Shown here piece by piece: positions 51,057 through 63,868 of a stretch of 64,000 bases of DNA. Source of the DNA: Nothopassalora personata (taxonomy: Eukaryota > Ascomycota > Dothideomycetes > Mycosphaerellales > Mycosphaerellaceae); contig CM066291.1 of the NCBI GenBank assembly GCA_033816765.1, forward strand, positions 5,146,001-5,210,000, read 5' to 3'. The translations under genes and the position numbers were made by a program. Position 1 is the first letter of the stretch. Each line of letters begins with the position of its first letter. Under the pieces are notes generated by a model. The model was not told the DNA's origin. It did not search any database and saw only the letters and a list, made by a program, of their open reading frames with translations.

Positions 51057-52625
51057 TGTGGTTCGATGCGGGAGTTTTCCTTCGAAGATCGAACGTGGGG
51101 AGTGTCGGTGGTCTCTCCCGATGATGATGTGGTTGGTCGCTGAGATCTCGGCAAGCTGTTCCGATCCAGCCCTACTGGTTCTACAGTTGAGCACAGACAG
51201 CGCGAAAAAGCTTTCTCGCGTAATCTCTTGCTCTCGCTTCGACTTCAAACAGTCGCTATGCCGGGACATCCGGCCTCCGACTCGGTTGATGAGAATCGGA
51301 CAAGAGCCAGTGCTGCCGTCTGGCATGAATATCGCGGCAAGTCCAGATGTGCCGTTGTGCCCAGAACTGCAGGGCACAAGGACTGCTGCGACGTTTGTTT
51401 GGCGCCGTAGGATGCCTGCACGAACGCCAATCCTCACGCTAGACAGATGTCTGAAGCATCAAAGGCTCAGCCGGAAGGATCAATCTCCGCAAAGAAGGGT
51501 CGCACAAAGTCGCGCGTCCCGTCCATGTTGGAATGTCTGATGAAGACTGAAGCATTAGGTGCGGTGTCAGCCCTACCTTATCATCATTACAAGAAGTAGT
51601 TAGTACTGTACTGTATGCGCAAGGCCGTAAGCTCAAATCGATTCCGCCCGTTCTACTCCATTCGGTGCTTTGACATTCCACGCCAGCGTTGTTCAACCTC
51701 CACGAGCCATCCCTGCCAACAGCCCTATGTGGCAGTGCCCCTCATGCATACCGTCAGCAAGCTAGCAGCAGCGCAGGCATCATTTGCTGCCGTGCCGTGC
51801 GGCTCAAAGATGCGGTCTGTCGTTTGGCGAAGGGGTCTGTCAGTCACTGTCAGAGAATGGAGCGATGCCCCTACAAATCGTTGCTGTTGTGCTATTGTTG
51901 TCCTGCGTGCGATCTGCAGCTTGAATCTATGTTTCCCACCACTGTCGCAGAGCTGCTCAAGGACGTGCTTTGCCGCGTACTAGCCTGCACGCTGGGACTT
52001 CATCCTTCCACAGAGTAAGCTGCAAAATGCGAGCCGTAACAGCCTACCACACACACTAGTTGCGCGCACGTTACTCAACCTTGCACGACCTGAGCCTGCC
52101 CTTGGTCTCTCGCCGGGGGCCGGCAAGTGCCAGCGCGCTGCTTGCTACTGTATTAGATGTAACAGTTCCCCTGCACTTGTCCTTCCTCTTCCCGTTTCGT
52201 GTGTAGAGTGTGGCAGTGCTCTCCACACGGCACCTCTCTTCTGGTTCTGGAAATATACAATATCAAACCCACTCGCCGCCAGCCAGCCTGCTTCCCTTTC
52301 GTCGCGCATGGGCTTGGTAGGGCTGATGAGCGAATCAATGCTGCGCGTCGACCCTCTTCCTTTGCTCGCATGACCTGCGTGCCGGGCCTTTCAGCTTACT
52401 CTGCCCGCTTGCCTGCCCACACTGGTGACTGCAGCACTCTCTGTGCGTTGCGCCGCCATTGATCTTCTCGCAGCTGCTGCAGAGCACAGCGCTGAGACGC
52501 CATAAGCGCAGCACGCGGCTTGCCACGCTGGGCAGTGGTGGCGATTGTGTTTCTGCCTTGCCTCCATCTGGTCCTGCGAGTGGAGCTGCTATTCAACCCA
52601 TGACGAACGACGCTAGCAGTGGAAC
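51057..52625. other. Intergenic, divergent promoters
   Basis: About 1.6 kb between the start codons of YVH1 (minus) and the C2H2 gene (plus). The last ~550 bp are CT-rich and probably include a long leader of the C2H2 gene. No other gene seen. Confidence 0.45.
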
Positions 52626-55272
52626 ATGTCTGGTACGCCGTCCATCAGGATATCCCAGCACCAGCGCGTAGCCGCTCCACCGCGCTACCCTCCCTACTCT
52701 ATTCCCTCTCAGGTGCCAATGGCCATACCGAGAGTACAAGAAGCGGTGCCGCCGCCATTGCCACCGCCCAACTACATACCTAATATCGCAGCAGGCCATG
52801 ACCCGGGCTGGCAGTGGGGCAACGATCCAAATGGCTCGGACTTCGGAAGGCCAGCCTCTGTGAGACCTGGGAGCAGTCTGTTGGGCGGAGGTACCATGAA
52901 GGCATCCAGGCTGGAGAAAGAGCAAGACCATCCCTCATATCAGTCCCTCGCGGATGCACGGAGAGGCAGTTCGATCTCAACGGTCACGGGGATGAGGGAT
53001 ATGCAGGACATGCCCGAAGGTGCTTCGACACCTGGCGATGAGGGCACTCCCTTGTCAAGGCCGTCGTCAAACTACAGGTACGTGGCATTGCTTTTCGTCA
53101 TCATATGTGTGAATGTCACGATGGAGACAATACTATCCTGGTCGAACTCTCAGAGGACCATGGAGCGGAATCGCTATTGTCGAATGGCTGCGAGATTGGC
53201 ATAACAGCTGTACCACCTATCGCCGACATTCGGAAACAGTCCGGGGCAGCTGTGCCGCATCGAAGCTCTCACAAATTTGCACGACCTTTGTCCCACCATT
53301 GAGATTGCTATCGCATACAGCGCGGCAACACAAGCGACGCCTTGTCACGAAGCGGCCCAAGGCTAGTCACGGCTCGCTGCGCCTGGTTGAACATCTCTCG
53401 GCACAGCCGCACGCCTTTCAAGGTCTTGGTTCGCCGTAAACCAGCTAAGACACCTCGTACTGGAATCGATCATTCGACACCGGCTAATCTACGCGCCTTA
53501 TATGGCTGACCTGTCCGCTGTACCTTGAAATTTTCGCATGTTCACATCGTTTCGATGTTCCATGTGCGATGCTAACGACTTCCTGCAGATTGCAGGGCGA
53601 GAAACAACTCGAACAACGAACTCTGGAGTCGTCCTCAAATACATACGACAAGCAGCTTTTGAGTCGCATAGGCGGTCCGAGTGCAGGCCTGAACACCCCA
53701 AAGCGCACACCTCTGTCGTATGCTCCGCCAAGTGTACAAGAGACTGCCCAGCTGGCGCATGCTGAAACTGAACGGCGAAATGGACGGCTGCGACCGCTGT
53801 CGATGCCCGAGAGACAACAAACTTTGCTCGACTCCCTCGCTAGCTCGCGTTGGCCTTCTTCTGGTGCCGTTTCTCCAGGATTCACTGCCGGTGGCTTCTG
53901 GGATTACGGTCCGCCTGTAATCAGCCGTCTTCACACGTCCTCCACATCGCGCCGTGGGAGCCTGGCTTTCGATGATAGCAATTCTCGGCGTGGCAGCTAC
54001 GATCAGTCGATGTTCAGACAGGGTGATCTCACGGAAGATGAAACGATGAGCCATCTCAATATCCACGATTGCAGTCCAGGTTCTTCGGAAGATTTCCAGC
54101 TGAGCGCTAGGGCGGGCACCAAGAGGCGCGCATCTTCACCGCCACGGGACGCATTGCGGGAGGAACGATCCTCAGTGAGCAGCGCCTCTGGTCACAACGA
54201 TCTATATCACCGGCGCTCGATCCAACAAACGCCAAATAGAGGTTCACCGGTATCTCTCTTCCATCCGAATCATTCATCGCTCTCGTCGGCGTCATCATTG
54301 GGACCACGTCAGAATTCATTTGGCTCATCGCTTGGCGTTTCCAGCATACCCAGCAGCGCCACGAGCTATGGCTCAGGGCGTCTTTCACCGAGATGTTTGT
54401 CACCATGTTACGACACGCATTCTGAACATCGCCTGAGCAATGCCAGCAATGCGAGTATTCACTCAGCGGCAGTATCTCGGCCCTCTCACCAGCGGACTGT
54501 GTCGGAGAGCACTCAAGGTGGCATACCAAGCGCACAGAGGACTCCTATAGAGAGTGCATCACACTCCAGGACTGGTAGCGTCTCGCAGTTGCAAGGTGTC
54601 TACATATGCGAGTGCTGCCCAAAGAAGCCAAAGAAGTTCGATACTGAAGATGAGTTGAGGTGAGTCGTGATCGTGACTTACGCCATCGAGCGCGAAGTGC
54701 TAGCTCTTGACGATGTCGACTGTCTTGGGTACGCCTCGATGCTTGTTTGGAACGTGCTAACAATTGACAGACTTCACGAGTCTGAAAAGCAATACACGTG
54801 TGCATATTGTCCAAACCGCTTCAAGAACAAGAACGAAGCCGAACGACATCAAAACTCATTACACCTCCGGCGACACTCTTGGAGCTGCGCAGCACTTGCG
54901 GGTGTTGAAGCAGCATACCATGCATCCACGTCCGGGACCCCCGCAGACGTCTGTGGCTACTGCGGCGACGAATTCCCCAATCCTCCTCAATGGGACATTC
55001 GAGCAGAACATCTGAACCATGTCCACAAATTCGGCGAATGCAACCAAGCCAAGAAGTTCTTCCGAGCCGACCACTTCCGGCAGCACCTCAAGCACTCACA
55101 TGCTGGCACTAGCGGGAAGTGGACGAACCAGCTCGAGATCGCCTGCATGAAAGACGAACCTTTACCGGAGAAGCGTGTCAGCGCTGCCGCTCAAGCTCCG
55201 CCTGCTCTTATGATCAGCACGAGTATACCTGGTCAAGCTTGCGAAAGTGTAAGAATTGAGGAAGCAAGCTAA
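52626..55272 (+). CDS. C2H2 zinc-finger protein, probable transcription factor
   Basis: Exons 52626-53077, 53589-54659 and 54771-55272 give 674 residues. Intron 1 is unusually long (511 nt, GTACGT...CTGCAG); intron 2 is 111 nt (GTGAGT...TTGACAG) and splits the zinc-finger region. The N-terminal ~500 residues are Ser/Pro-rich and disordered (PPPLPPPNYIPN; many SSxxS runs), typical of a fungal regulator. The finger region starts 'YICECCPKKPKKFDTEDELR', continues after the intron with 'YTCAYCPNRFKNKNEAERHQNSLH' (a standard C2H2), then 'VCGYCGDEFPNPPQW...HLNHVH' and 'FFRADHFRQHLKHSH'. It is likely nuclear and DNA-binding; targets unknown. A small exon hidden in intron 1 cannot be ruled out. Confidence 0.8.
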
Positions 55273-57423
55273 CACCAGCTGTTGTTTCCGAATGATCGTC
55301 ACATCTGATCTTCCCTTGTGCCGCTCACACATTTGCAAACTCCACTGCATTGTCGATCGGGAGCTGTTCTAATACTGGGATTCTTATCCATTACGACCTT
55401 ATGACCGCATCTAGTAACGGCGGAGGGAAAGCACTGTGCTTCGATAATACAGCATTGCATTTGGCTGGCGTTCTGCATGCCCACTGCATGCCAACTACAT
55501 GGCGGCGTTGCATATGTTTTGGATTAGACTCGGCTGCGTGTCGAGCGTAGCGCAATCAAGAGATCTCAGTTTCATGCTGAGAAGCTGTTGCTATTCATCT
55601 GCACCAAGATCCTTCATGTTCTCTACTCAGCTTGTACCACGCAAGCTTCGCCCATGCTGACAGGTTGATTCCCATCTGCTTACTGCTTGCAGCTGCGAGC
55701 GGCCACGACCTGCGAACTTTGCTTGGTCGACCGCACCGGATCCTTCACACCAGACCTCTTGACAAACAGCTCCATGTTGACCGTCTTGGCTGGGTTGCAT
55801 GGAGATGAATTGCAGGAAGATCGGCTCGGATTCGGAGCTCGACTTTGGAAAGTATCACAGCCAAGAGAAAGCTCTAGCTTCAGCGCAACCTCAGCATGCT
55901 CTTGTCATAGTCTCGTCACACCAGCAAACGAGCCCTCAGGTCGTACCGATCATCTGGGTCCTTGTAGATTTGTACAGCTGCGATCTGCGAAGAACGCGAA
56001 GCGACCGCCCTGCCTTAGGGCTGACATGTTCTCCGGCTCCACCAATAGGCTCCTGGTGCAAATTGATCCAGATACCACATGGCAGCAGGCACGTCAGCAT
56101 ATAGGGCGTTGTGGTACAGTTCTCACACGTAGGAGGAGGTTTGCGCCATGGCGCTTTCTGACACTGCGGGTCAGAGGTGTGCGGGCGCCGTTGTGGCTGG
56201 GCTTGAGCACTAGAAAGCGAAGGACTTGGATGAATTTTCTACATGTATGCCACGCGGAAGGCCGGCGGTCGATCTCTTGTGCATACGCAGTTCCTCTTCT
56301 ATGTTCGAACACAGGGTCGTTGGTGGTATGCAAGCCGTGGCTTCGGTCAAGCTCCCCATGGTGATTCTCCATGGCGATTTGCAGCTGCGGGGAGTGTGGA
56401 TGCCGCTGGTCTAGAGACATTTATTTCCATGACTCGGGCAGAATGAACCGTTGGACCAAGAATCTTGCCGCTTGATGAGCTCGTCAACGATGGATTGAGG
56501 CTTTGTCCACCGATCCAAGATCTCGAGAAGTCAGTCGACTGTTAAAACCCGTGTCACGACCACAAGTTGTGACATCCTACCCCATGCCACTTCCTCCAAC
56601 CTCGCTCGTTCGTCCCGCACTTGGACCCCATCTCCCCAACTCATGAAGGATCGAGCTCCCATACTGACCGCCACCGAATGCGGCATGTCATCGCCAAGTG
56701 GCATCACTGAAGAAATCGGCAACGTCTTACGCTGGTGTCAGACGGACCGATCTACCGCGTTCTGTGCCACTCTCACGCTCCGTTTGCCAAATTGGGCCAG
56801 TACAGGTCCACTGTACACTACACTGTAAAGACAACGAGAGCTATAGCTACAGTCAAGGGAGTTGGTTTGTTTGACGGGCGTGATATCCGAGCACGGAGTG
56901 TGCAATGACACACGGCGGGACTGCGGGAGAAGCTCTGACTTGATTCTTCCATCAATGGGCTCCTTGCGGTCCATTCTGGTGGTTAGGCGTCAGGGTGGTG
57001 GTGGTATCTTGTGGCGGTCCGAGAGGTTACTTCATGTTCCATACCCTTGCCTCACTACACCACGGTCCACTCTTGGACCATGTATCACCGATCCTAGTGG
57101 GAATGTTGGCGGTGAGTGATCTTACAGTGAGGTGTGGACGGGCAGATTGAAGGTGGGCGTGGTCATGTTGCATGTCACCCTCGTGTCATTCCTCTGTATC
57201 GTCTATGTCTATCCTACTACACCAGCAGCTGAGAACGGGTTTTCGAAGCATGATAATCGACCTGCGCGTTGGCGCCAAATTACAGCAAACTTCACCATCC
57301 TCGCCACCATCCTCGCAAATTCCGATAATCACTTGTACACTCACTGTGCTTCCTCGCCGTACACTTGTCTCATCCCCCGGCAGCCACTGCCATATTATAG
57401 CTCGCCGTATCCTCTCCCTGAAA
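55273..57423. other. Intergenic, possible decayed gene on the minus strand
   Basis: About 2.1 kb. On the minus strand around 56145-56030 a protein-like stretch (ELYHNALYADVPAAMWYLDQ) follows an ATG (MAQTSSYV) and an in-frame TGA, and 'IAAVQIYKDPDDRYDLRARL' follows in another frame near 55990-55930. This could be a broken or unmodelled multi-exon gene; no family recognised. The remainder shows nothing. Confidence 0.3.
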
Positions 57424-58692
57424 TCACATCCCCGCCCCCATCTTCATCAAATGCAACAATGTATACATCTCTTCCTTCTCCAAAATCTCCTTGACGAACG
57501 CATGAACATCCATTCCAAACGTCCTCAATTCAAAGGCCGAATTCCTCATCCGTTCCTTTCTCCAAAACTGCTCGATGAGAGTGCCTTGCATCGGATCCCC
57601 TCTCGCAAAATCCCGTAAATCGAAATCTAACATCTCCAGCAAAGGCACGATGCACCTGGTAATCTTCACCGACCCGGCACAATAGTGCCGCGCGTAAGCT
57701 GAAAGAGTGTCGGCGTGCCACACATCCGCTCACTCCATGAGCTCTGCTTGCTGGAGCGCGTTGCTATCGTAGCCGGGCCAGGTGTTGTGCGTGAGAATTT
57801 TCAAGTCGGAGGAAATATAGACCAAATTGGAACATTCAGCTCCTGTGCGAGTCTTGGTCGACAGTGCCGGAAGTGCTTCGAAGGGAGCCGTTCGATCATC
57901 GACCCGCTGTAGGCGAAGTAAAAGAGCTGGTGCGCAGCTGGAGTGCTGGAAGGGTCGGGTTGCCGTTACCACTTCTTGGATCTCGCGGAAGTGCTTGGTC
58001 CAGGTTGGGCGGGAATCTAGACGGTTTTTCCATGCCTTCCTGCAACGTCTCGAGGGACCTGGTTGATTAAGGAATCGATGGTCTCGTAACGATCGAGGTG
58101 CATTTGCCAGCGGACCATGTCGCAGGTGAGAGCGTTCATGATGATGAGAAGGCGCGTATGTCGCTGTTCGATCGCTTGATCGTCAAGGGATGTCAGGAAC
58201 CTTTCGTGAGGTGTGAGAGGACTGGATTTGGCCCAGGCTGCGTTGATGTCTTCTTGAGAGGAGACAGCGTCAAAGCGACATGCTTTCATGAAGTATCCGC
58301 AGAAGGTCCATATCAAGTCTAGCTTGCTCTTCGTCCTTTCCAGTAGAGGATTTTTCTTGGCGAAGTCGATGAGGCAAGGATCATTAAGTTTGACTGACTT
58401 CCCGGTGAAGTTATAGTCGTACGCCATGGTGGTTTGCTGAAGACGCTACGCTGATTCGAGTAGATGTTATCGACCAGGACCGGTTGCCACCTCTTCATCG
58501 TGTCGTGGAAGTGCCAGCTGATGCTCCAAACCATAGCCAGGGCGTGGGCGTCCAGATGCTCCAGTACCATGATTTGGAGCTCGGCAGGCAGGTCTGTAAG
58601 TTGGCAGTCTGGCACTCTCGTGGTTTGTATCGCCAGGATTCCGCTGTGGTGAAGTCGAAAATCTCGTCTTCTTCATAGAAGTCGAGACCCAT
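57424..58692 (-). pseudogene. F-box protein gene, broken by frameshifts and a stop
   Basis: From the ATG at 58692 (MGLDFYEEDEIFDFTTAES) the frame must shift at ~58635 to reach the F-box 'CQLTDLPAELQIMVLEHLDA' and 'WSISWHFHDTMKRWQPVLV'. It shifts again near 58427 to 'YDYNFTGKSVKLNDPCLIDF' and the long helical block 'SKLDLIWTFCGYFMKACRF...RWQMHLDRYETIDSLINQ'. A later part, from about 57860, 'NLVYISSDLKILTHNTWPGY...AELME', meets an in-frame TGA at 57732-57730 and continues directly in the same frame (ADVWHADTLSAYARHYC...) to 57424. No splice sites fit the breaks. The full-length gene would have been a typical ~400-residue fungal F-box protein; this copy looks inactive. Confidence 0.6.
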
Positions 58693-60569
58693 GTTGAAAA
58701 ACCTGATTGTCGAAGTTTTGCTTCGTGCAAAGCTGTTGTGGTCGCTTCTGGCAACTGTGGCGCGTAGGAGCAAAGCTGCAGAGTACCCAAGCAGAATCTT
58801 CTCCAAAGTTACAATGTTGCTCCGATCTGGACGGAATTCCTGAAAAGCCCTGCGTTGTAGACGAACGCTACAGTACAATCTCGCTGCGATGGTTAAAAAG
58901 GTGGAAATCTATGATTCTAAATAGCGCGATTATGACGCCCAACTGGGTGAGGACCTCCTCTACTCAATCTCACTGGGGACAGCATTGATCAGCATTGAGA
59001 ACTCTATGCCGAGAGAAGTCTGCAATATACAGATGATCCATCCATTGGCCGCTGGTGGAACATCCAGCCAGTAAGGTCGTGAGCCGGTGTCTGATATACA
59101 ACGGCCATCATCTTCAAGGTCTTCATGAACCTCATGTTGTCGCCGGTAGATGTTTTTGCAGAGAATCGTGGAGTTAGGCCGACCAAGAGCAGGTACCTGT
59201 TGCTGCGGGAATGAGTGGTCGTGAATCGTGGTCCTGGATCGTCCATGTGGTACGGTGAAGAAACTCTAGGCTTGATGAGGTGTAGCTGTCGCCAGCAGTA
59301 AGCCACTGAAACATTTGCACCTGAAGAAGAATGTGAGGCTAAACCAGAGGTAGCTCGGCGCTTGATGGCTACTACATTCTAGGTGGCTCCGACATTTTCG
59401 AAGAGACGAATATGCCCTAGATCAAGGTTTTTGTTTCCTTCTGGGTCCTCGGAAGAAAAACACAAAGTCTTCGGCTGTACCAGCAGTTGCTTTCACCCTG
59501 CCACACCCCGAACCATAGCCAAACAGCATAAAAGTGGACTCGCCGGCAGCCGAGTGATGGACCGATTGAGCCTTTAAGGAAAACACAAGCGGTGGCTGTC
59601 CAAGCAGGCAGTAATGCAGGGACGTTCTTCTCAATAGACGGGAAGGAGTCACCTGAGTATCTCCAGCAACATCGTGTGCAGTCAAGAAGCATTGTATGTA
59701 TAGAGAAATGGCATCAGCCAGTGTTTAAATCAGCAGTCGTAAGCAAACTCGACCGTGACTTCCTCCCGCGATGCCGCCAAATGGCGCAGAGATGACGACC
59801 CCTCATCGGTGCGGCGTGAAAGTACATTGACTGAGAGCGTGGTCTCGGTATGCGTAGATAGATATCGCCCATCGTTCTGGCGCTCGCTGGTGAGTAGTGA
59901 CGCTCTAACAATGTTGACCACCTGCGAGAACAGTCAGCCTTCTCCCACTGCCCTGTTCGTGGAACCATGGCGGCGGCGACGACGACGCTGCATTTCCAGC
60001 CATCCGGAGTGAGTAGTGGTGTCGCTGCAGTGTGCTTCCGATGAGAGATATGTGGTCGGTGGCGAAGTGAATCGTGCCTCCCTCAAAGTGCTTCACAAGG
60101 ACCCTGGAAAGACCACACCTCAACTGCGAATGCCAATCAAGAGGCCGACAAAAAATATATATATAACAATCTCTCAGTTCTACTCTCAGTATGTGATCAG
60201 TGGTGCAGCCCAAGCAAGAGGACTTGACACCTGCAGTAGGAACCTACAACAGTAGATGCGAAGAGTCATCATCGTATATACGACACAAAATCCTTTGATT
60301 CTAAACAACAGATGAAATCGAGTATTGGTATCACCCTTCCTGCCTCCACCACACGCATGCTCGCCGACATGTCCAGAAACAAAGTGAGCGCCATCGCCAT
60401 GTGGGTAATGTGGAAATAAATACAGTTTTGAACCAGTCCGCCTCGCCCTTCATTGCCGTCTTCCGTGTTATCCAGCTGGACGGTAATGCTTTCCATGAAC
60501 AAAGAGTTGATCTTGACAGTGGTGTGTGTATGGTAGTAGTCATGATCAAGGGTGGTGGGGAGTTGTTGT
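58693..60569. other. Intergenic, no gene accepted
   Basis: About 1.9 kb. A 100-codon minus frame at 59004-59306 looks somewhat protein-like but has no start context or motif. A short AT run (about 60149-60166) lies near the end. Confidence 0.4.
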
Positions 60570-61949
60570 TTAGAAATTCTGTGCGATGCCCGAGTTGCCT
60601 TGTTGGTAGTTGCCTGGCTGCTGTATCCGCGTGTTGCGGCGTGCGCTGACGTCTCGCACTATGGGCATGCCGTTGCCGTCTTGTTGGGCGCCGCCGTATG
60701 TGCCATCGCCGTAGGGGCCGTGTTGACTATAACCGAAGCCGTTGGGGTTGTAGGCTTCATATGATTGACTCATGCCCATGCCGCCTGGTGGGGGTCCATC
60801 TGATACGTCTGAGTGGTTGCCGGCGCTATATGTGGAAGACGCGTTTGAGGGTCCGCGCTTAACGCCTACGCCTGCTGCAGCAGTGCCTGCTACTGGTGCA
60901 CTGCCGACGCCGCCGAGAGATCCTATGTCGCTGTGCATGGTTTCTCGCCTTGGGTACATCAGAGGGTCGGTGGAGTGTCCGTCAGAGTTGCCTCCTGGGG
61001 GTGAGGTAGAGTCTGCGCCGAATTGACTGCCGTGTGCGTTGCTACCCGCGTCCGAAGGCTGGCCCTGCGTGTGGCCGCCACTTAGGGTGGTCGACATCTT
61101 GCGGTTGCTACCCGTTGCTGCACCCCAGCCTCGGTAGCCGCTGTTGTCCTCTGCCATTTTCGTGCCATTCTCTGATACCACACCGACCCCTGGCAGCGTG
61201 GGATCGTTGTTCGGGTTGAATCCATAATCCTCGATCTCTTTCCTGCGCTGCTCCTCCGATGCCTTCTTCGCCTTCCGTTTCCGCCAGAAGAAGATACCTC
61301 CAAGTACAAGAAGGGCGACAACGGCGACTGGGACGACGACAGCGACCGCAGTGGTGCCTGCTGTGCTGAGACCGCCGCCTCCTCCGCCTCCACTGCCGCT
61401 TCCGCCGGTGTTGAGCGATGGCGACGAAGATGTGGATGATGCCCGTCCAGTGCTGGTCAATCCGGTGGTGACAGGTACGACGGTACCCGATTTCACCGCT
61501 GTGATTGTGACGACGACAGGAGCAGTATTTGTATCACCGGGTGCAGTAGGCGTGCGCGTGACCACAGAGGTGACGACTTCGGTGGTCGGCGGGATGGGAG
61601 ACTCGGATATCGTTGATGTAGCAACAACCTCAGGGTTAGTCGTCGGCGTCGGCGTCGGCGTCGGCGCCGCAGTGGTGGGTGTTGATATCGCTGCGAGGGA
61701 CGAGGATACGGCAGACGAGACGGACTCGGCAATGGATGATGTGACGGAGTTCACGGAACTGCTGCTGGCTGCCGTGGTACTCGACGCGGCGGAAGTGCTA
61801 GGCGCGGCAGCCGACGACATGGCGGAGCTGATGACTGTGGAAGACGGCGATGTGAGCACTACGCATGTAATACGTCTACTGGGGGTAGAGTGTGAAAGAC
61901 GAAGGCAGGGCTGGAATCGGAGCGACTTACTCGTGGAATTGGACGCCAT
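60570..61949 (-). CDS. Ser/Thr-rich single-pass membrane protein (Mid2/Wsc-like layout)
   Basis: From the ATG at 61949 the frame encodes 459 residues. The first ~210 are almost entirely Ser/Thr/Ala/Pro (TPTPTPTTNPEVVATST, GGSGSGGGGGGG), as in O-mannosylated wall-sensor ectodomains. A single transmembrane helix follows (TAVAVVVPVAVVALLVLGGIFFW) with a basic stop-transfer RKRKAKK, then a Gly/Asn/Ser-rich cytoplasmic tail. No cleavable signal peptide is visible in this model. A 72-nt segment starting at GTAAGT (61931) and ending TTACATGCGTAG (61860) could be an in-frame intron, joining MASNST to LTSPSSTV. The layout suggests a plasma-membrane sensor or wall-linked protein, but there is no WSC domain and sequence identity to Mid2 cannot be claimed. 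Confidence 0.7.
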   Translation of the reverse strand: MASNSTSKSLRFQPCLRLSHSTPSRRITCVVLTSPSSTVISSAMSSAAAPSTSAASSTTAASSSSVNSVTSSIAESVSSAVSSSLAAISTPTTAAPTPTPTPTTNPEVVATSTISESPIPPTTEVVTSVVTRTPTAPGDTNTAPVVVTITAVKSGTVVPVTTGLTSTGRASSTSSSPSLNTGGSGSGGGGGGGLSTAGTTAVAVVVPVAVVALLVLGGIFFWRKRKAKKASEEQRRKEIEDYGFNPNNDPTLPGVGVVSENGTKMAEDNSGYRGWGAATGSNRKMSTTLSGGHTQGQPSDAGSNAHGSQFGADSTSPPGGNSDGHSTDPLMYPRRETMHSDIGSLGGVGSAPVAGTAAAGVGVKRGPSNASSTYSAGNHSDVSDGPPPGGMGMSQSYEAYNPNGFGYSQHGPYGDGTYGGAQQDGNGMPIVRDVSARRNTRIQQPGNYQQGNSGIAQNF

Positions 61950-63868
61950 CGTACAAAGACACTCGCTCACTCCTTGGCTGCAGTGTCCCGTCTGATTGGG
62001 TCAGCCCGGATCATGCGAACCTTACGACTGGAATGCGGTGGTGGCGGCGTCCAGCTGGGAAGAATAGGGAATAGGATATCGATAGATGCACCAGTATTCC
62101 CCGTCGTCGACGTTGGTCGTGAGGAGAAATGTCGTAGATTGATGATGGGTGTCTCCAGGCTGACGTTGACTGCCTCGCCTCGTTCACGAATGCTGCTCGC
62201 TCCACCGACCACGCCAGCTGCTGAAATGCTCCGTCGCTCTGGCCTTGAATTGAAACAAAGCCAGGTCCACTCCGCGTCCCGACTGTCTGGCCCGGATGGG
62301 TGACTCGTGCTGCCGGCGCTTGCTGCGAAGTGCAGTGCGAGTTCGCTGCGACGTGATGAGAACTGTCATCAAAATGTGAAGAAACACACGAGGAATCCCG
62401 CCGGCCGCGAAAGCATTGGAGCTCAAGCCATCTCGGCCATCCACTCTCATCTCGCTCATAAAACATCGCGTGGCAACGCCGTCAACGTTTCGGGCCAATC
62501 ATAGCCATCCACCTCTATTCCACCATTCCCTGCGGAGCACAGTGCCCGCTTAGCTCATCTCAGCCGCTTCTCCTTTCGGACATGAGCGTTTCCTTCAAAC
62601 GTCTCCGTCATGCTTGTTTTGCCTCGAGTGACGCCAGATGCTGCCCCCTTGAGACCGCCGTGCTTGCCCCCAAGACAACGTCAACGTCGGCTCTTGACCA
62701 CAACAACAATAACAAAAACAACCACAACAAATCGACGTGCCAGTCTGACTCTGCCATGACAGCTTGACTGAGTGCCCACCGAAGCTCAGCTCCACGCACA
62801 TGGCTTGCAGCTGATAGAGACGCTTCTTCGCCAATGGCAGAGCCACGACCCGCCGATGCCTCGGGCCCTGGTCGCAATACGAAGCGGCACCACGACAGCA
62901 ACCAACGACAACGTCAGCTATTCTGGGCCACGACGATGCTGCATCACATGACTTGCTCAACATCGATGCAACGTTGTGCAGATGAACGAATATCAAATGT
63001 TTGTGTCGGTCGGGTAGGCTTGCCATCGCAAGAGGTCAGGAACTGGCTCGACTGCTTCACGCACAGCGACGCATCATCCATGTTCGCCCACGATCCGACA
63101 GCGCTGATCTTTAGTCAATTGTGAAGGGCCTCCTTACCGTCACTGTCCTCAAATAACGGCCGTGACGTGACGGCTCCCTGCGTCCTTCCGCGTCCAAGGA
63201 ACGACGTGCCGACAGCAGCATCAAGTATAGACAAAGCTTGACCGGCTGTATGGCCTATAGACGGGCGAATGAGTCCCACAGCATTGAAACGAGCGAGCTG
63301 CGCCTTATGCTGAGCTGATCGCACAACAGGTAGGTGCTCGTACACACATACCGTGCATGTCTTCATGTGAAGCGAGCAGCGCAGATACGAGAGTCAATTT
63401 GCCACCGCCACGGACAGCAACGGCCAATCCACAGCAGAATTTGGCATCTCATCGTTTCCTCACAAGGCAACTCGGGGAGGAGCAGCAAAGTCTTTTTGCC
63501 CATGACTACGTGAAAATCAATAAGCCCACCAGGTCGAGTTAACACCCGGATTCTGGCTTGTGCAGCGTGGAGTCCTGGGCTGGCAATGTCACCACAACCG
63601 CAAGACCGTGCCGCAAATCGCTCCTTTGCATCTTCTACCAACATCATGGGAAGTCTCGAATGAGTTCACTGCCCATCGGGCCAAGATCGTAGAACGATGC
63701 TTTCATACAGCTTCGCTGTCTGTAAGATGCGAAGACAGCTACCATTGGAGCTCTGCACCTCAGCTTCACACCATCCACATTGATCGATGTATCCATCTTT
63801 TCATTCACTGCATCCACCAGAGACTCTCCCAATTCATTCTCTCACCACCAGAAACAATACCTACCCTA
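61950..63868. other. Intergenic, divergent promoters
   Basis: About 1.9 kb between the start codons of the membrane protein (minus) and the deacetylase (plus). Short frames only; a CAA/AAC-rich simple stretch lies at about 62700-62730. Confidence 0.45.
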
